The notes under the pieces are model-generated. The model did not search any database. It worked only from the letters and a program-made list of their open reading frames with translations, and was not told the DNA's origin. Of a stretch of DNA of 60,000 bases, positions 45,001 to 57,000 are shown one piece after another. Source of the stretch: Liolophura sinensis (Eukaryota; Mollusca; Polyplacophora; Chitonida; Chitonidae); the NCBI RefSeq assembly GCF_032854445.1, contig NC_088295.1, positions 78,460,028 through 78,520,027 of the forward strand, read 5' to 3'. A program made the position numbers and the translations under genes. Each line of letters opens with the position of its first letter. The first letter of the stretch is position 1.

Positions 45001-48000
45001 ACTAAATCTAATGCACAGATTGTGATCTATAGCTGAACGTCATCTGGCATTATATGAGACAATGTCATTTATGACTCTTTTTTTATTGATTTGTTGGGGT
45101 GTTTATTCAATACAAAGGAATATTTCAGTAGATGATCGCAGTTAGGTTAATGAGTTCCGGCAACCGCCTTTCGCCAGATACCTGACACAATTCCTGACTT
45201 AAAGCTGCAAAGCTCAACCGGCAGTAGTTGGGTTTAAACCCACGATGTTACGGATCAACGGACTTTCACCTATAGCGAAACCAATGCTTTAAGTGTATTG
45301 GGGTTGTTGACATTGTCTTTTCGTTATGATACCTTTTTATCATGACATCCTCTGTATGTTTAGCCTGACCGGAGAGCTCCGACCGGTTGTGCCCGTATCT
45401 CCATCCAATCAGTTGTTACTCCACTTCCGGGCTAATGGATCATCCTCAGGTTCAGGCTTTTCCTTCACTTATAGCGGTAAGTGATTTTTTCTACCAATCC
45501 ATCCAGCATCCCCTCACTGTAATATAGCGCAAGTGATTTCTTCTACTGGTTTGTCCCAGAATCCGCTCACTTGTGGCAGTACTTTATTTACCCTAGGAAT
45601 CTATCCAACCATTCGCTAATAAAAATAAGTGGTAGGCGATTTCTTCTATTAGCCTTTCAGAGCTTCTGTGAAATGATTTGAACTATTATTCTTAATCTCT
45701 AAATGGAAAGGGGTGATTTCCAAATGGAGAAATTTGCTTACAGGTTTTGCATACATGTATTTTCTTTATTACTGTAGTCATTTTGTTCTAGTCCAATCTT
45801 TACGCAGACGTGTAGTACCACTGATGACATTCTGACACTGTGATTGAAGCCATAATGGCGTTGTTGTTGTTTGCAGTAATGGCGTCCCAGTTAGCCAGGT
45901 GTGGTCAGAGGTTCTCAGGGAGTCTATCTGGTACGATCACCAGCCCTGGTCATCCCGGCCCTCTAAGGAGAGGGGTCAGGTGTCACTGGTCAGTGACTGT
46001 GCCCGAGGGTTACATCATACAGTTACTGCCCACAACTCTCAACTATACCCAGGATAACACACCGTTACGCGTGTGGTACGATCCCTTACACCCTGCCTAC
46101 CTATACCGGTTTTGGTAAGTCACTGTCAGCAGTAAACTTTTTTGAAAAATATTTTGTGTTGTGTTTCACTTAAGAAATTCACGCTCTGTGTATAGGGATG
46201 GTCTGTTGAGAATTACCCAATACCCTTCACCGGGATATTGGATAAACCATCTGACTTAGAGTTGTGTTCATATGTCCATTATTTTTCCGCACGTCAAGAA
46301 TTCTCACATGACTTTGTACAAAGAGAAATACGGAGTACTGGTTGTGTACAAAACTTATCAGGGATGTGCAGGATGTTTGCATATACATCTTGTTATCGAT
46401 TCATAGTATTTAGTAGATGAAATAGATGTTAAAATCAAATAATTTATAAATGATTGTACAGGCATGTATTAAATTCAACCAGTTAACGTGTAAAATTGTC
46501 ATGGTATACCTTGATTATGCCTTTTCCATTTCCTCACCCTCCTGTAAGTGTCATTGGTACACACACCTTGATTATGCCTTTTCCATTTCCTCACCCTCCT
46601 GTATGTGTAATTGGTACACCTTGATTATGCCTTTTCCATTTCCTCACCCTCCTGTATGTGTAATTGGTACACCTTGATTATGCCTTTTCCATTTCCTCAC
46701 CCTCCTGTAAGTGTCATTGGTACACACACCTTGATTATGCCTTTTTCATTTCCTCACCCTCCTGTATGTGTAATTGGTACACCTTGATTATGCCTTTTCC
46801 ATTTCCTCACCCTCCTGTAAGTGTCATTGGTACACACACCTTGATTATGCCTTTTCCATTTCCTCACCCTCCTGTATGTGTAATTGGTACACCTTGATTA
46901 TGCCTTTTCCATTTCCTCACCCTCCTTTAAGTGTCATTGGTACACACACCTTGATTATGCCTTTTCCATTTCCTCACCCTCCTGTAAGTGTCATTGGTAC
47001 ACACACCTTGATTATGCGTTTTCCATTTCCTCACCCTCCTGTAAGTGTCATTGGTACACACACCTTGATTATGCCTTTTTCATGCTCCTCACCCTCCTGT
47101 ATGTGTAATTGGTACACCTTGATTATGCCTTTTCCATTTCCTCACCCTCCTGTAAGTGTCATTGGTACACACACCTTGATTATGCTTTTTCCATTTCCTC
47201 ACACTCCTGTAAGTGTCATTGGTACACACACCTTGATTATGCCTTTTTCATGTTCCTCACCCTCCTGTATGTGTAATTGGTACACCTGGATTATGCCTTT
47301 TCCATTTCCTCACCCTGCTGTAAGTGTCATTGGTAAACACACCTTGATTATGCCTTTTTCATGTTCCTCACCCTCCTGTAAGTGTCATTGGTACACACAC
47401 CTTGATTATGCGTTTTTCATTTCCCCACCCTCATGTAAGTGTCATTGGTAGACACACTTTGATTATGCCTTTTCCATTTCCTCACCCTCCTGTAAGTGTC
47501 ATTGGTACACACACCTTGATTATGCCTTTTCCATTTCCTCACCCTCCTGTAAGTGTCATTGGTACACACACCTTGATTATGCCTTTTCCATTTCCTCACC
47601 CTCCTGTAAGTGTCATTGGTACACACACCTTGATTATGCCTTTTCCATTTCCTCACCCTCCTTTAAGTGTCATTGGTACACACACCTTGATTATGCCTTT
47701 TCCATTTCCTCACCCTCCTGTAAGTGTCATTGGTACACACACCTTGATTATGCCTTTTTCATTTCCTCACCCTCCTGTAAGTGTCATTGGTACACACACC
47801 TTGATTATGCCTTTTCCATTTCCTCACCCTCCTGTAAGTGTCATTGGTAGACACACCTTGATTATGCCTTTTCCATTTCCTCACCCTCCTGTAAGTGTCA
47901 TTGGTACACACACCTTGATTATGCCTTTTCCATTTCCTCACCCTCCTGTAAGTGTCATTGGTACACACACCTTGATTATGCCTTTTCCATTCCCTCACCC

Positions 48001-51000
48001 TCCTGTAAGTGTCATTGGTACACACACCTTGATTATGCCTTTTTCATGTTCCTCACCCTCCTGTAAATGTCATTGGTACACACACCTTGATTATGCCTTT
48101 TTCATGTTCCTCACCCTCCTGTATGTGTAATTGGTACACCTTGATTATGCCTTTTCCATTTCCTCACCCTCCTGTAAGTGTCATTGGTACACACACCTTG
48201 ATTATGCCTTTTTCATTTCCCCACCCTCATGTAAGTGTCATTGGTAGACACACTTTGATTATGCCTTTTCCATTTCCTCACCCTCCTGTAAGTGTCATTG
48301 GTACACACACCTTGATTATGCCTTTTCCATTTCCTCACCCTCCTGTAAGTGTCATTGGTACACACACCTTGATTATGCCTTTTCCATTTCCTCACCCTCC
48401 TGTAAGTGTCATTGGTACACACACCTTGATTATGCGTTTTCCATTTCCTCACACTCCTGTAAGTGTCATTGGTACACACACCTTGATTATGCCTTTTCCA
48501 TTTCCTCACCCTCCTGTAAGTGTCATTGGTAGACACACCTTGATTATGCCTTTTCCATTTCCTCACCCTCCTGTAAGTGTCATTGGTACACACACCTTGA
48601 TTATGCCTTTTCCATTTCCTCACCCTCCTGTAAGTGTCATTGGTAGACACACCTTGATTATGCCTTTTCCATTCCCTCACCCTCCTGTAAGTGTCATTGG
48701 TACACACACCTTGATTATGCCTTTTTCATGTTCCTCACCCTCCTGTAAATGTCATTGGTAGATACACCTTGATTATGCCTTTTTCATGTTCCTCACCCTC
48801 CTGTATGTGTAATTGGTACACCTTGATTATGCCTTTTCCATTTCCTCACCCTCCTGTAAGTGTCATTGGTACACACACCTTGATTATGCCTTTTTCATGT
48901 TCCTCACCCTCCTGTAAGTGTCATTGGTAGATACACCTTGATTATGCCTTTTTCATTTCCTCACCCTCCTGTATGTGTAATTGGTACACCTTGATTATGC
49001 CTTTTCCATTTCCTCACCCTCCTGTAAGTGTCATTGGTACACCTTGATTATGCCTTTTCCATTTCCTCACCTTCCTGTAAGTGTCATTGGTACACACACC
49101 TTGATTATGCCTTTTCCATTTCCTCACCCTCCTGTAAGTGTCATTGGTACACACACCTTGATTATGCCTTTTTCATGTTCCTCACCCTCCTGTAAGTGTC
49201 ATTGGTACACACACCTTGATTATGCCTTTTCCATTTCCTCACCCTCCTGTAAGTGGCATTGGCACACACACACCTTCATTATGCTTTTTCCATTTCCTCG
49301 TTATTCTCTAAGTGTCACTGGTACACCTCCATTATGCCTTTTTCATGTTCCCACCGATCTGTAAGTGTCATTGGTATTTTCTTACCCATTTTCTCACTGT
49401 CTCATTAATACACCTCCATATGCCTTTTTCATTTTCCCACCGATCTGTAAGTGTCATTGGTATTTTCTCACCCATTTTCTCACTGTCTCATTAATACACC
49501 TCCATATGCCTTTTCCATTTTCCCACCGATCTGTAAGTGTCACTGGTACACCTCCCTTTTGCCTTTGCTATTTTCTCACCCATTTTCTCACTGTCTCATT
49601 AATACAGCTCCATTATGCCTTTTCCATTTTCCCACCGATCTGTAAGTGTCATTGGTATACCTCCCTTTTGCCTTTGCTATATTCTCACCCATTTTCTCAC
49701 TGTCTCATTAATACAGCTCCATTATGCCTTTTCCATTTTCCCACCGATCTGTAAGTGTCATTGGTATACCTCCCTTTTGCCTTTGCTATATTCTCACCCA
49801 TTTTCTCACTGTCTCATTAATACAGCTCCATTATGCCTTTTCCATTTTTGCACCGTCCTGAAAGAATCATATTTCACCGGTTATTTGACCGGTATGCTAT
49901 TTACTTGTCAGTGTTCTTGTTTATCGAGCTGCTCAACGGAACGTTGGTTGAATTTGCCAAGCTACTGTCTTTGCTGCTCTGGTTTTACTCTCGGTGTTGT
50001 CTTTAATATATATTGGTACACCTCCATTATTCCTTTACCATTTCCTCACCACCCCCACAACTCCATTATTCCTTTTCCATTTCCTTGATGCCCCCAAACA
50101 CCTCTGTTATTCCTATTTCATTTCTTCACCATCCTACAAACACCGTAATTCCTTTCCTATTTCCTCACTATCCTGCAGCTGTAAGTTTTATTGATACCAT
50201 ACCCCTTTTCCATTTTCTGGCCGCCTTGTAAGTTTCTTTAGGCTATAAATGAGAATAGATTTTAACTTTTTAATGGCGCCGGTTCGGATTTAGGTGAGGG
50301 GCTTTGCTAGTCCTATCTGTTCATGGAGTCGTTGGATCCCTGGAAGCTTCCACCTACAAAAATAACCATCGGCTCAAGTCAATACATTTTAGCCAATAAT
50401 ATATCATATATCAAAGATATGAAGAAAGTATTGTCTCAAAAAACCAGTTCTCTATCGCCTCTAGTTATTTTTGTTTTTGTTTAACACCATGTTAAGCAAA
50501 TTTCACTCATACGAAGGCGACCGATGGAATAAACATGAATACCTGGGTAAAACAAGAGTACATGTAGGAAAGGAAATCCGAGTACCGGGAGTAAACCACC
50601 AACCTTTGGCAAGTTATACAGATGACCTGTCCCTTTGACAGGTTGCCTCAAATTCGTCGTATATGTTTTCGTCAAACTTTGTGCAACCCTCGTAAAGATA
50701 ATACCTTGTGTTCAATTTTCTACTGACAAGAGGATATTCGTTATATGTGTCTGAAGATCCTACTTCCCCGGATTTATGAAGTGCGTGTTGATCCTCACCA
50801 TGGGATAACGGGCTTTTCTCTGTACCACTATCTCTTTCCCCAATCCTAAACCTTCCTAATGATTCTCCACCAAACTGCAGACTGCTCTCCGAATAAATAC
50901 TGGTGGAAAGCAAATCGTCTGCGGCGACTTACATTTAATTGCCACCCTTAATGTCACCAAGGCGGTGAGTAATATATAGGCAGTGAGATTTAAAAATTCG

Positions 51001-54000
51001 CTATCCGAGAATGGTGCTTAATCCCACGTCTCGTGTGAAAGGCGCAGTAATACAAAAGCCCCTTTCACCACTCGGCCACGACGTGCCCTGTGCCCTATCG
51101 CAGCAGTCACTGTAAAACACCGCTTTATTCTACAGGAAGCAGTTTGTTTCTTTTGCCAACCAGATGCGAATTGAACTGGATACCTCAGATCTGACTTCTG
51201 ATCAACCTGCGTTTGAACTCTCATATGTAGGTAGGTGACTACACATATCAGTGCTGCTGAAATCAGTTATCATTTTGTCCTATTCACGCTTGAAATTGAA
51301 GTTTGCCGTGTACTTTGTTGAGTGATCTTTATGTAAACACAAAACGCAACCTAATCTAAATATATATTTGTCAAGGTGTATTTTGAGGGCATATCTACAA
51401 ATTATTATCATATTTGTTTCTTCGGGATTTAAATCGAGTGAATGGGGTGTCTGTTGAGCAGTATGCTTTTCTAAAAATATATTCCCACTTAAGGATACCA
51501 CTTTGATTACAGTCATATTAAAAAAATACCATGATTTTACGATGTATGCTTCTTTCATATTAGCAATAGCCACACAGGTTGTAATGGCGGACGCTACGGA
51601 GGGAATTCTTCAGACTCCAAACTACCCAGAAGGCTCAATTCGTAACACAGACCTATGGTGGAATCTAACCGCTCCCGTGGGACACCGATTTACATTTCAG
51701 CTGTTTGACCAGTATACTATTGACACGTCAGTGCTCTCGTTTTTCGAGTTGCTCAACGGAACTCTGGTGGAATTTGCCAAGTGAGTTTTAATGATATAAA
51801 CAGATATAAACATTTGTGATAGTAATTGTGTATTTACTTCTGTATAAATTATCTGTGCAAGAGCACGTGTTTATGAAACTAGACCCAAATTTGTGAACTG
51901 GAGTAAATTCGGATTTTTGAAATGAAATGAAATTACTATCATTCAAAAACATAATTTTGTGTCAAATCATTTGATTAGGAAAGAGTCTAAATTTTTTTAT
52001 GCCTTCCTTAATATATTTTGTTTATTTTGTTTACAGCATTACAAGAAGGCGGAATCAAAATAAAGAAATTAACGTTGATTCATCAACCGGTTTAGTGTAC
52101 ATAAAGATGATTACTAAGGATGGACCCAAGGCGAAGATAAGGTTCAAAGGTATGTATTACTTTTCACTTTCAAAATGTTGAAAACATGTGGTTGTCATTT
52201 GGTAGATAGATATCCTTTACACATGGAAACGCGACCAGCTTGGGCGCGGAAAGCAAACAGATAAGTTTCACAGAAGCGTGGCCGACTGCTAGCAAACGGG
52301 CAAACTTTAAGTATAAAGTTTCTTTGCAAACATTAAACAAGTATTGTCATATGTAAAAGCATGGTAGTCTGTATTCTTGCAGACAGATGGTAGGCAGATA
52401 AACTTTGCACACAGAAACATTGCCACCTGTTGGGAAACAAATAAACCATACCCGCAGATAAAAACGGAACCAATTGCTGGTAAGCAAGTGAACTTTACAG
52501 ACAGAAACATAGGCGTCCGATGGTAAACAGATAAACTTTGCACACAGAAACCTTGCCACCTGTTGGGAAACAATAAACTTTACCCTCAAATAAAAACGGA
52601 ACCGATTGCTGATAAGCAACTGAACTTTGCCGACAGAAACATAGACGTCTAATGGTAAACAGATAAACTTCACATATTCAAAGCTGTAACGTCACCATCT
52701 TCTTGCTAGCAGATGGTACACACTTGTATACAAATGAACGTGGCTGTGGGCCGTGAAACAGTTTCATTTTTAATCAACAAGGAAGCTCAGCTACAATGAA
52801 GATTGATTCCACATTTGGATCTCAGGTTTGTCATGCAGATCGTAGATTAATTGGTTAACACCCGGTCCTGGCCTGTTTCATTTATCCATAAATATTGTTC
52901 ACTAAAAATGTAAAAACAATTTAAAAAATCAAAGCATAGTTAACGGGATACAGAATCGATTCTGACTGGCTGGTGTGAGAGATTTTCAGGCAATTTACAG
53001 GCTATGCCTTGCCTAAGCTGAATTTTACGTGTGGTACATTTATTCTAACGTGACCATGTATGCAGGACCCAGGAAACCCCATCTCCACTGCCAGTCAGTC
53101 AGCGTCGATTTTGTAATCGGTATTTGTAGGCTAACGATTAATGACCAGGAGCGTCCACTAGGGTTGACAATTGGTGTATCACCTAACAATAAGCAATGCG
53201 TAGGGGAATTTATCACATGATTAATAGGATTTAATTTAAAGTAAGGTAATTGATATTATATGTTGTTCATTTTCAGCTAAGTGACCCAGTGAGAAAATCC
53301 GTATATGAGTATTCATAAAATATTCATAAAATAGGCAACAGAAGCTCATTCATCCAAGACATTGGGTCACATATGCATGCTCATCTCAGCATCTGGTGTC
53401 TATGCTATACGAATGTCTGTTTCGATGTGTGTATTCTGACCGATTTAACCAAACCTCTGCCTCTCTGAATAGAAAGAGACGTTCTCTGCCTTCTCTTATT
53501 TTCTTATTCTTTCTCTCATTATGTCTTCTTGTTACCATGTTCTCCAGCATTTCCCTCCTCCCAGTGTCCACCGTTGTTTCTGGACGGAGTTACAGTTGAG
53601 ACTTCTGGTTATAACCCTGGAGACATTGCAAACATATCGTGTGACTCAGGACAAACACTGTCAGGTCCATCACAGCTGACATGTGGGGTGACAACAAACA
53701 GTCAGAACCAGTCTATCCCTGCATGGGACATTAGAGAGGCGTCGTGTTCAAGTAAGGACTTAGCTATATGCTATACCCTGTGGATCAACCAAAACGACAA
53801 ATAAACGTTTAATACTTAACTTGTATAGTCTCGTGGTGCTTTCCTGAACGTTTTGAACAATTTAATTGCCGATGGACAAAGTTAATTGTTCCTGTATAAA
53901 GGGAAAAATTGACCGACTTCATCATAATTTTTGCAAATAACCAATCAACTTACAACACGTAAAAGTATTTAAAACTTTAAGCCAAAGCTGACTGATTCGA

Positions 54001-57000
54001 CTAATGGTTTCTTTTACTTAATTCAGAGATTGTTTTATTTGGGCTTATATAACGCCATGTGGTCATGTAAATCTACAAATGTATCACGGCGTGAAAGAAC
54101 AATCAAATAAATAAACTAATTCATTAAATCATTCACTGAAAGTTTTTTCTCTTGTCCGTAGATATAAAGTGGCATGTACATGCGGATATCGTTAATCATT
54201 CTTTACAGCGGATTACTGTTCACAAATGATTCAGCCGATCAACTCTACCTTCGGCTATGTAGAGAGTGCTGGGTACCCCGCTATGGCCAGATTTGGACTC
54301 ATCTGTCAGGTGACCATCAATGCACCAGAAGGTCATGTGATCGCCGTTCGTTTTGTGGGTAATAGTCTGCCGTACGGTACACCAGTGAGAATCTACGACG
54401 GCCAGGAGAACGTCTTGCAGTAAGAGTGTTACAATTCTGATTTTTAAATTAACAGATTGTTGGTATTCATTGCAGGTTAAGAGACATTAAAGATGTACCT
54501 TAATGCTTACAGACCATCTTTCATATATAAAGCTTCCTTTGACCATTTGTTCTGAATAAGTCTAATCTAAATATTTTGTGACAATACATGCAGCGTTGAG
54601 ACTCTTGAGGAAACACGTTCTATCTGCAAGAACCCAAAATCAACAAAAGTAGGGAAGAAACGTCACAATTATAATACACTGAGCCGAAGAAACATAGCAG
54701 TATAACTTAAAACGAAATACAGCATAGATTCAGAACTGGGATGTATCTTTTGAATGTTTGTAGCAGCCAACTGTACAAAAATCCTAGTCAGGCGAACTAT
54801 GAGCTGTGAAATGTCAACATCACTTTCACCACCCTGTTTGTCAGTCTGGTTCAATGATGGATTCTGTGTTATACTCTTTACAGCGCACGCGTCGCTCTGT
54901 ACCTTTCGCTTTACATCACTGCCACCAACAGACAAACTTGACCTTTGGAGCCTGTAATACACACCGTCGTCACTCGTCTCCTTCCGCGGAACTATTTAAT
55001 CAGCATTCATCAATAAAATTGTTTCAGGTTTTGGATAGAATAATGTTGTACAGACTCTAGATAAAGAGAATACATATATATAAAGTATTTTTAGAGACAA
55101 AGGTTGAGAAGTATTGTTTGTGCTTTCTGACATCACTTCCTGCCTATTCACGGTAACACCAGTGATGTCAGCTTTGTTCAAGATTTCTGAACAAAATTTG
55201 CTATTGGTGGAAGTGATGTAAAGCGAAAGGCACAGAGCGAAGCACGTGCTGTAAGGAGTATGATTCTGCGTACCTTGAATGTGATTAGCGATTAGCGTCA
55301 AGGGATGGAATCAGTCAGCCTGTCTGTATTAATTTATTATTTTACATGTAGACTTCAACGTTATAAAGAGGTTCCCTCCTACAAGTACGTGTCGAACGCA
55401 AACAGCTTAAGAGTGAGCTTCGAAACCAAGGGTGATAGCGGAAAAGGATTCCGATTTGTGTATCAGGGTGAGTCTGCTGAAACTGTTTGCTTGGTTAGCT
55501 GTAATACAAATTCAAGGTTATCTACATCTACCTGTATAAGTATGCAGGATTCAAAGAGGTGTAGTGTGATCCACAGCTAGCTGAGTCCGCCTGCTGATTA
55601 GCATGAAGTCGTATACCCCATATTATAGGTCATGCCATGAAGGTGTTAAAGTAACTCTGGCGGAATCACCCCTGCCGATGACATTACGAAGGTAACAAAC
55701 ACTCTCGTGTTTCGTGTTCCAGTTTATCTCTCGTTGAACTGGATAAGGTTTTGCATCAGGGGGTTTGCCACAAAGTTGATTGTTCCTGTATAAAGGGAAA
55801 AATTGACTGACATTGTCATAATTTTTGCAAATAACCAATCAACTTACAATACGTAAAAGTATTTAAAACTTTAAGCGAAAGCTAACTGATTCGACTAATG
55901 GTTTCTTTTGCTTAATTCAGTGAGGTGCCGTGGTTTCCCCCACCCATAAATCCGATTATACACGTGGAATATTGTTGAGTGTGACGTTCAAGACAAATAA
56001 AATCAGTTTGGTGCAATGCGTGATCAAAATAGATACATAGGAGGCTAGTTATGCATTCTAGCGTTAACACCTGGGTGCAGATTGTTAAAATTCATGCTGT
56101 TTTAAATGTAAATATTAGAATTGCTGTTTGCAGCTTTTCTCCCCGGTTCCGAGTCATCAATGTTGCTGGATGTGGCCGTTTGTCCACACCCAGGGCCGTC
56201 AGGAACAGCTCAAGAGGAGGCTGACAACAGCAGGTAGCTTGTTTACGTGGGTCGAACGTGAAAATGTAAATGACCATATGTGAGTACATCATATTATTAA
56301 GTCTGTTACATCAGAGATGTGCTTTCATCATCAATGACAATGTTGAATCTAACATACGATCAGAGAGATATAGCTCCAATATTTCCCCAACACAGCATAG
56401 CTGGTAGCTTAGCCAGATATAGTTGTTCCATAAAGGCGTTTTTGCACCAGTGTCCGACACAACTTACCCTCCTCATTTTGATGTGAGAGTTTATTCAAAA
56501 TATAAACATACCTTTGTACTTTCGTAGTTTTCAGGTGGGCGGTACCATACATTACACGTGTCCTTCAGGGACGTTGCTGATTGGCTCCCCGACCATCACG
56601 TGTCTTAACTCCAGCACTGGCCAGGCTATGTGGGATTACACTGTGCCCTGGTGCTCAGGTACATCTATATTCACTTCATTCTTTTTTTTTTTTTTTTTTT
56701 GATTGGTGTTTTACGCCGTACTCAAGAATATTTCACTTATACGACGGCGGCCAGCATTATGGTGGGTGGAAACCGGGCACAGCCCGGCGGAAACCCACGA
56801 CCATCTGCAGGTTGCTGGCAGACCTTCCCACGTACGGCCGGAGAGGAAGCCAGCATGAGCTGGTCTTGAACTCACAGCGACCGCATTGGTGAGAGGCTTC
56901 TGGGTCACTACGCTGCGCTAGCGCGCTAACCGACTGAGCCACGGAGGCCCCCACTTCATTCTGAAAACTCCCCAACCTTTACTATGTTCATGACCTTGTT

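Noticed and set aside
46774-48761. Long open frames of 224-242 codons with 19-residue repeats
   Set aside because: They come from a 57-bp intronic minisatellite whose length is a multiple of three; both strands are open and no splice or start context supports a gene.
46505-49310. CRISPR-like array
   Set aside because: The units are contiguous with no unique spacers, in an animal intron; it is a minisatellite.
50614-50913. 99-codon minus-strand open frame
   Set aside because: It lies in the intron before CUB4 exon 10, overlaps a degenerate repeat and shows no recognisable domain.
52307-52673. Minus-strand open frames of 88-108 codons
   Set aside because: They are translations of the 132-bp tandem repeat in the intron after CUB5.
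56581-56892. Open frames reading TPYSRIFHLYDGGQHYGGWK or GVLRRTQEYFTYTT types
   Set aside because: The same peptides recur at 13.98, 43.06, 56.7 kb and elsewhere because they are translations of SINE-A copies.
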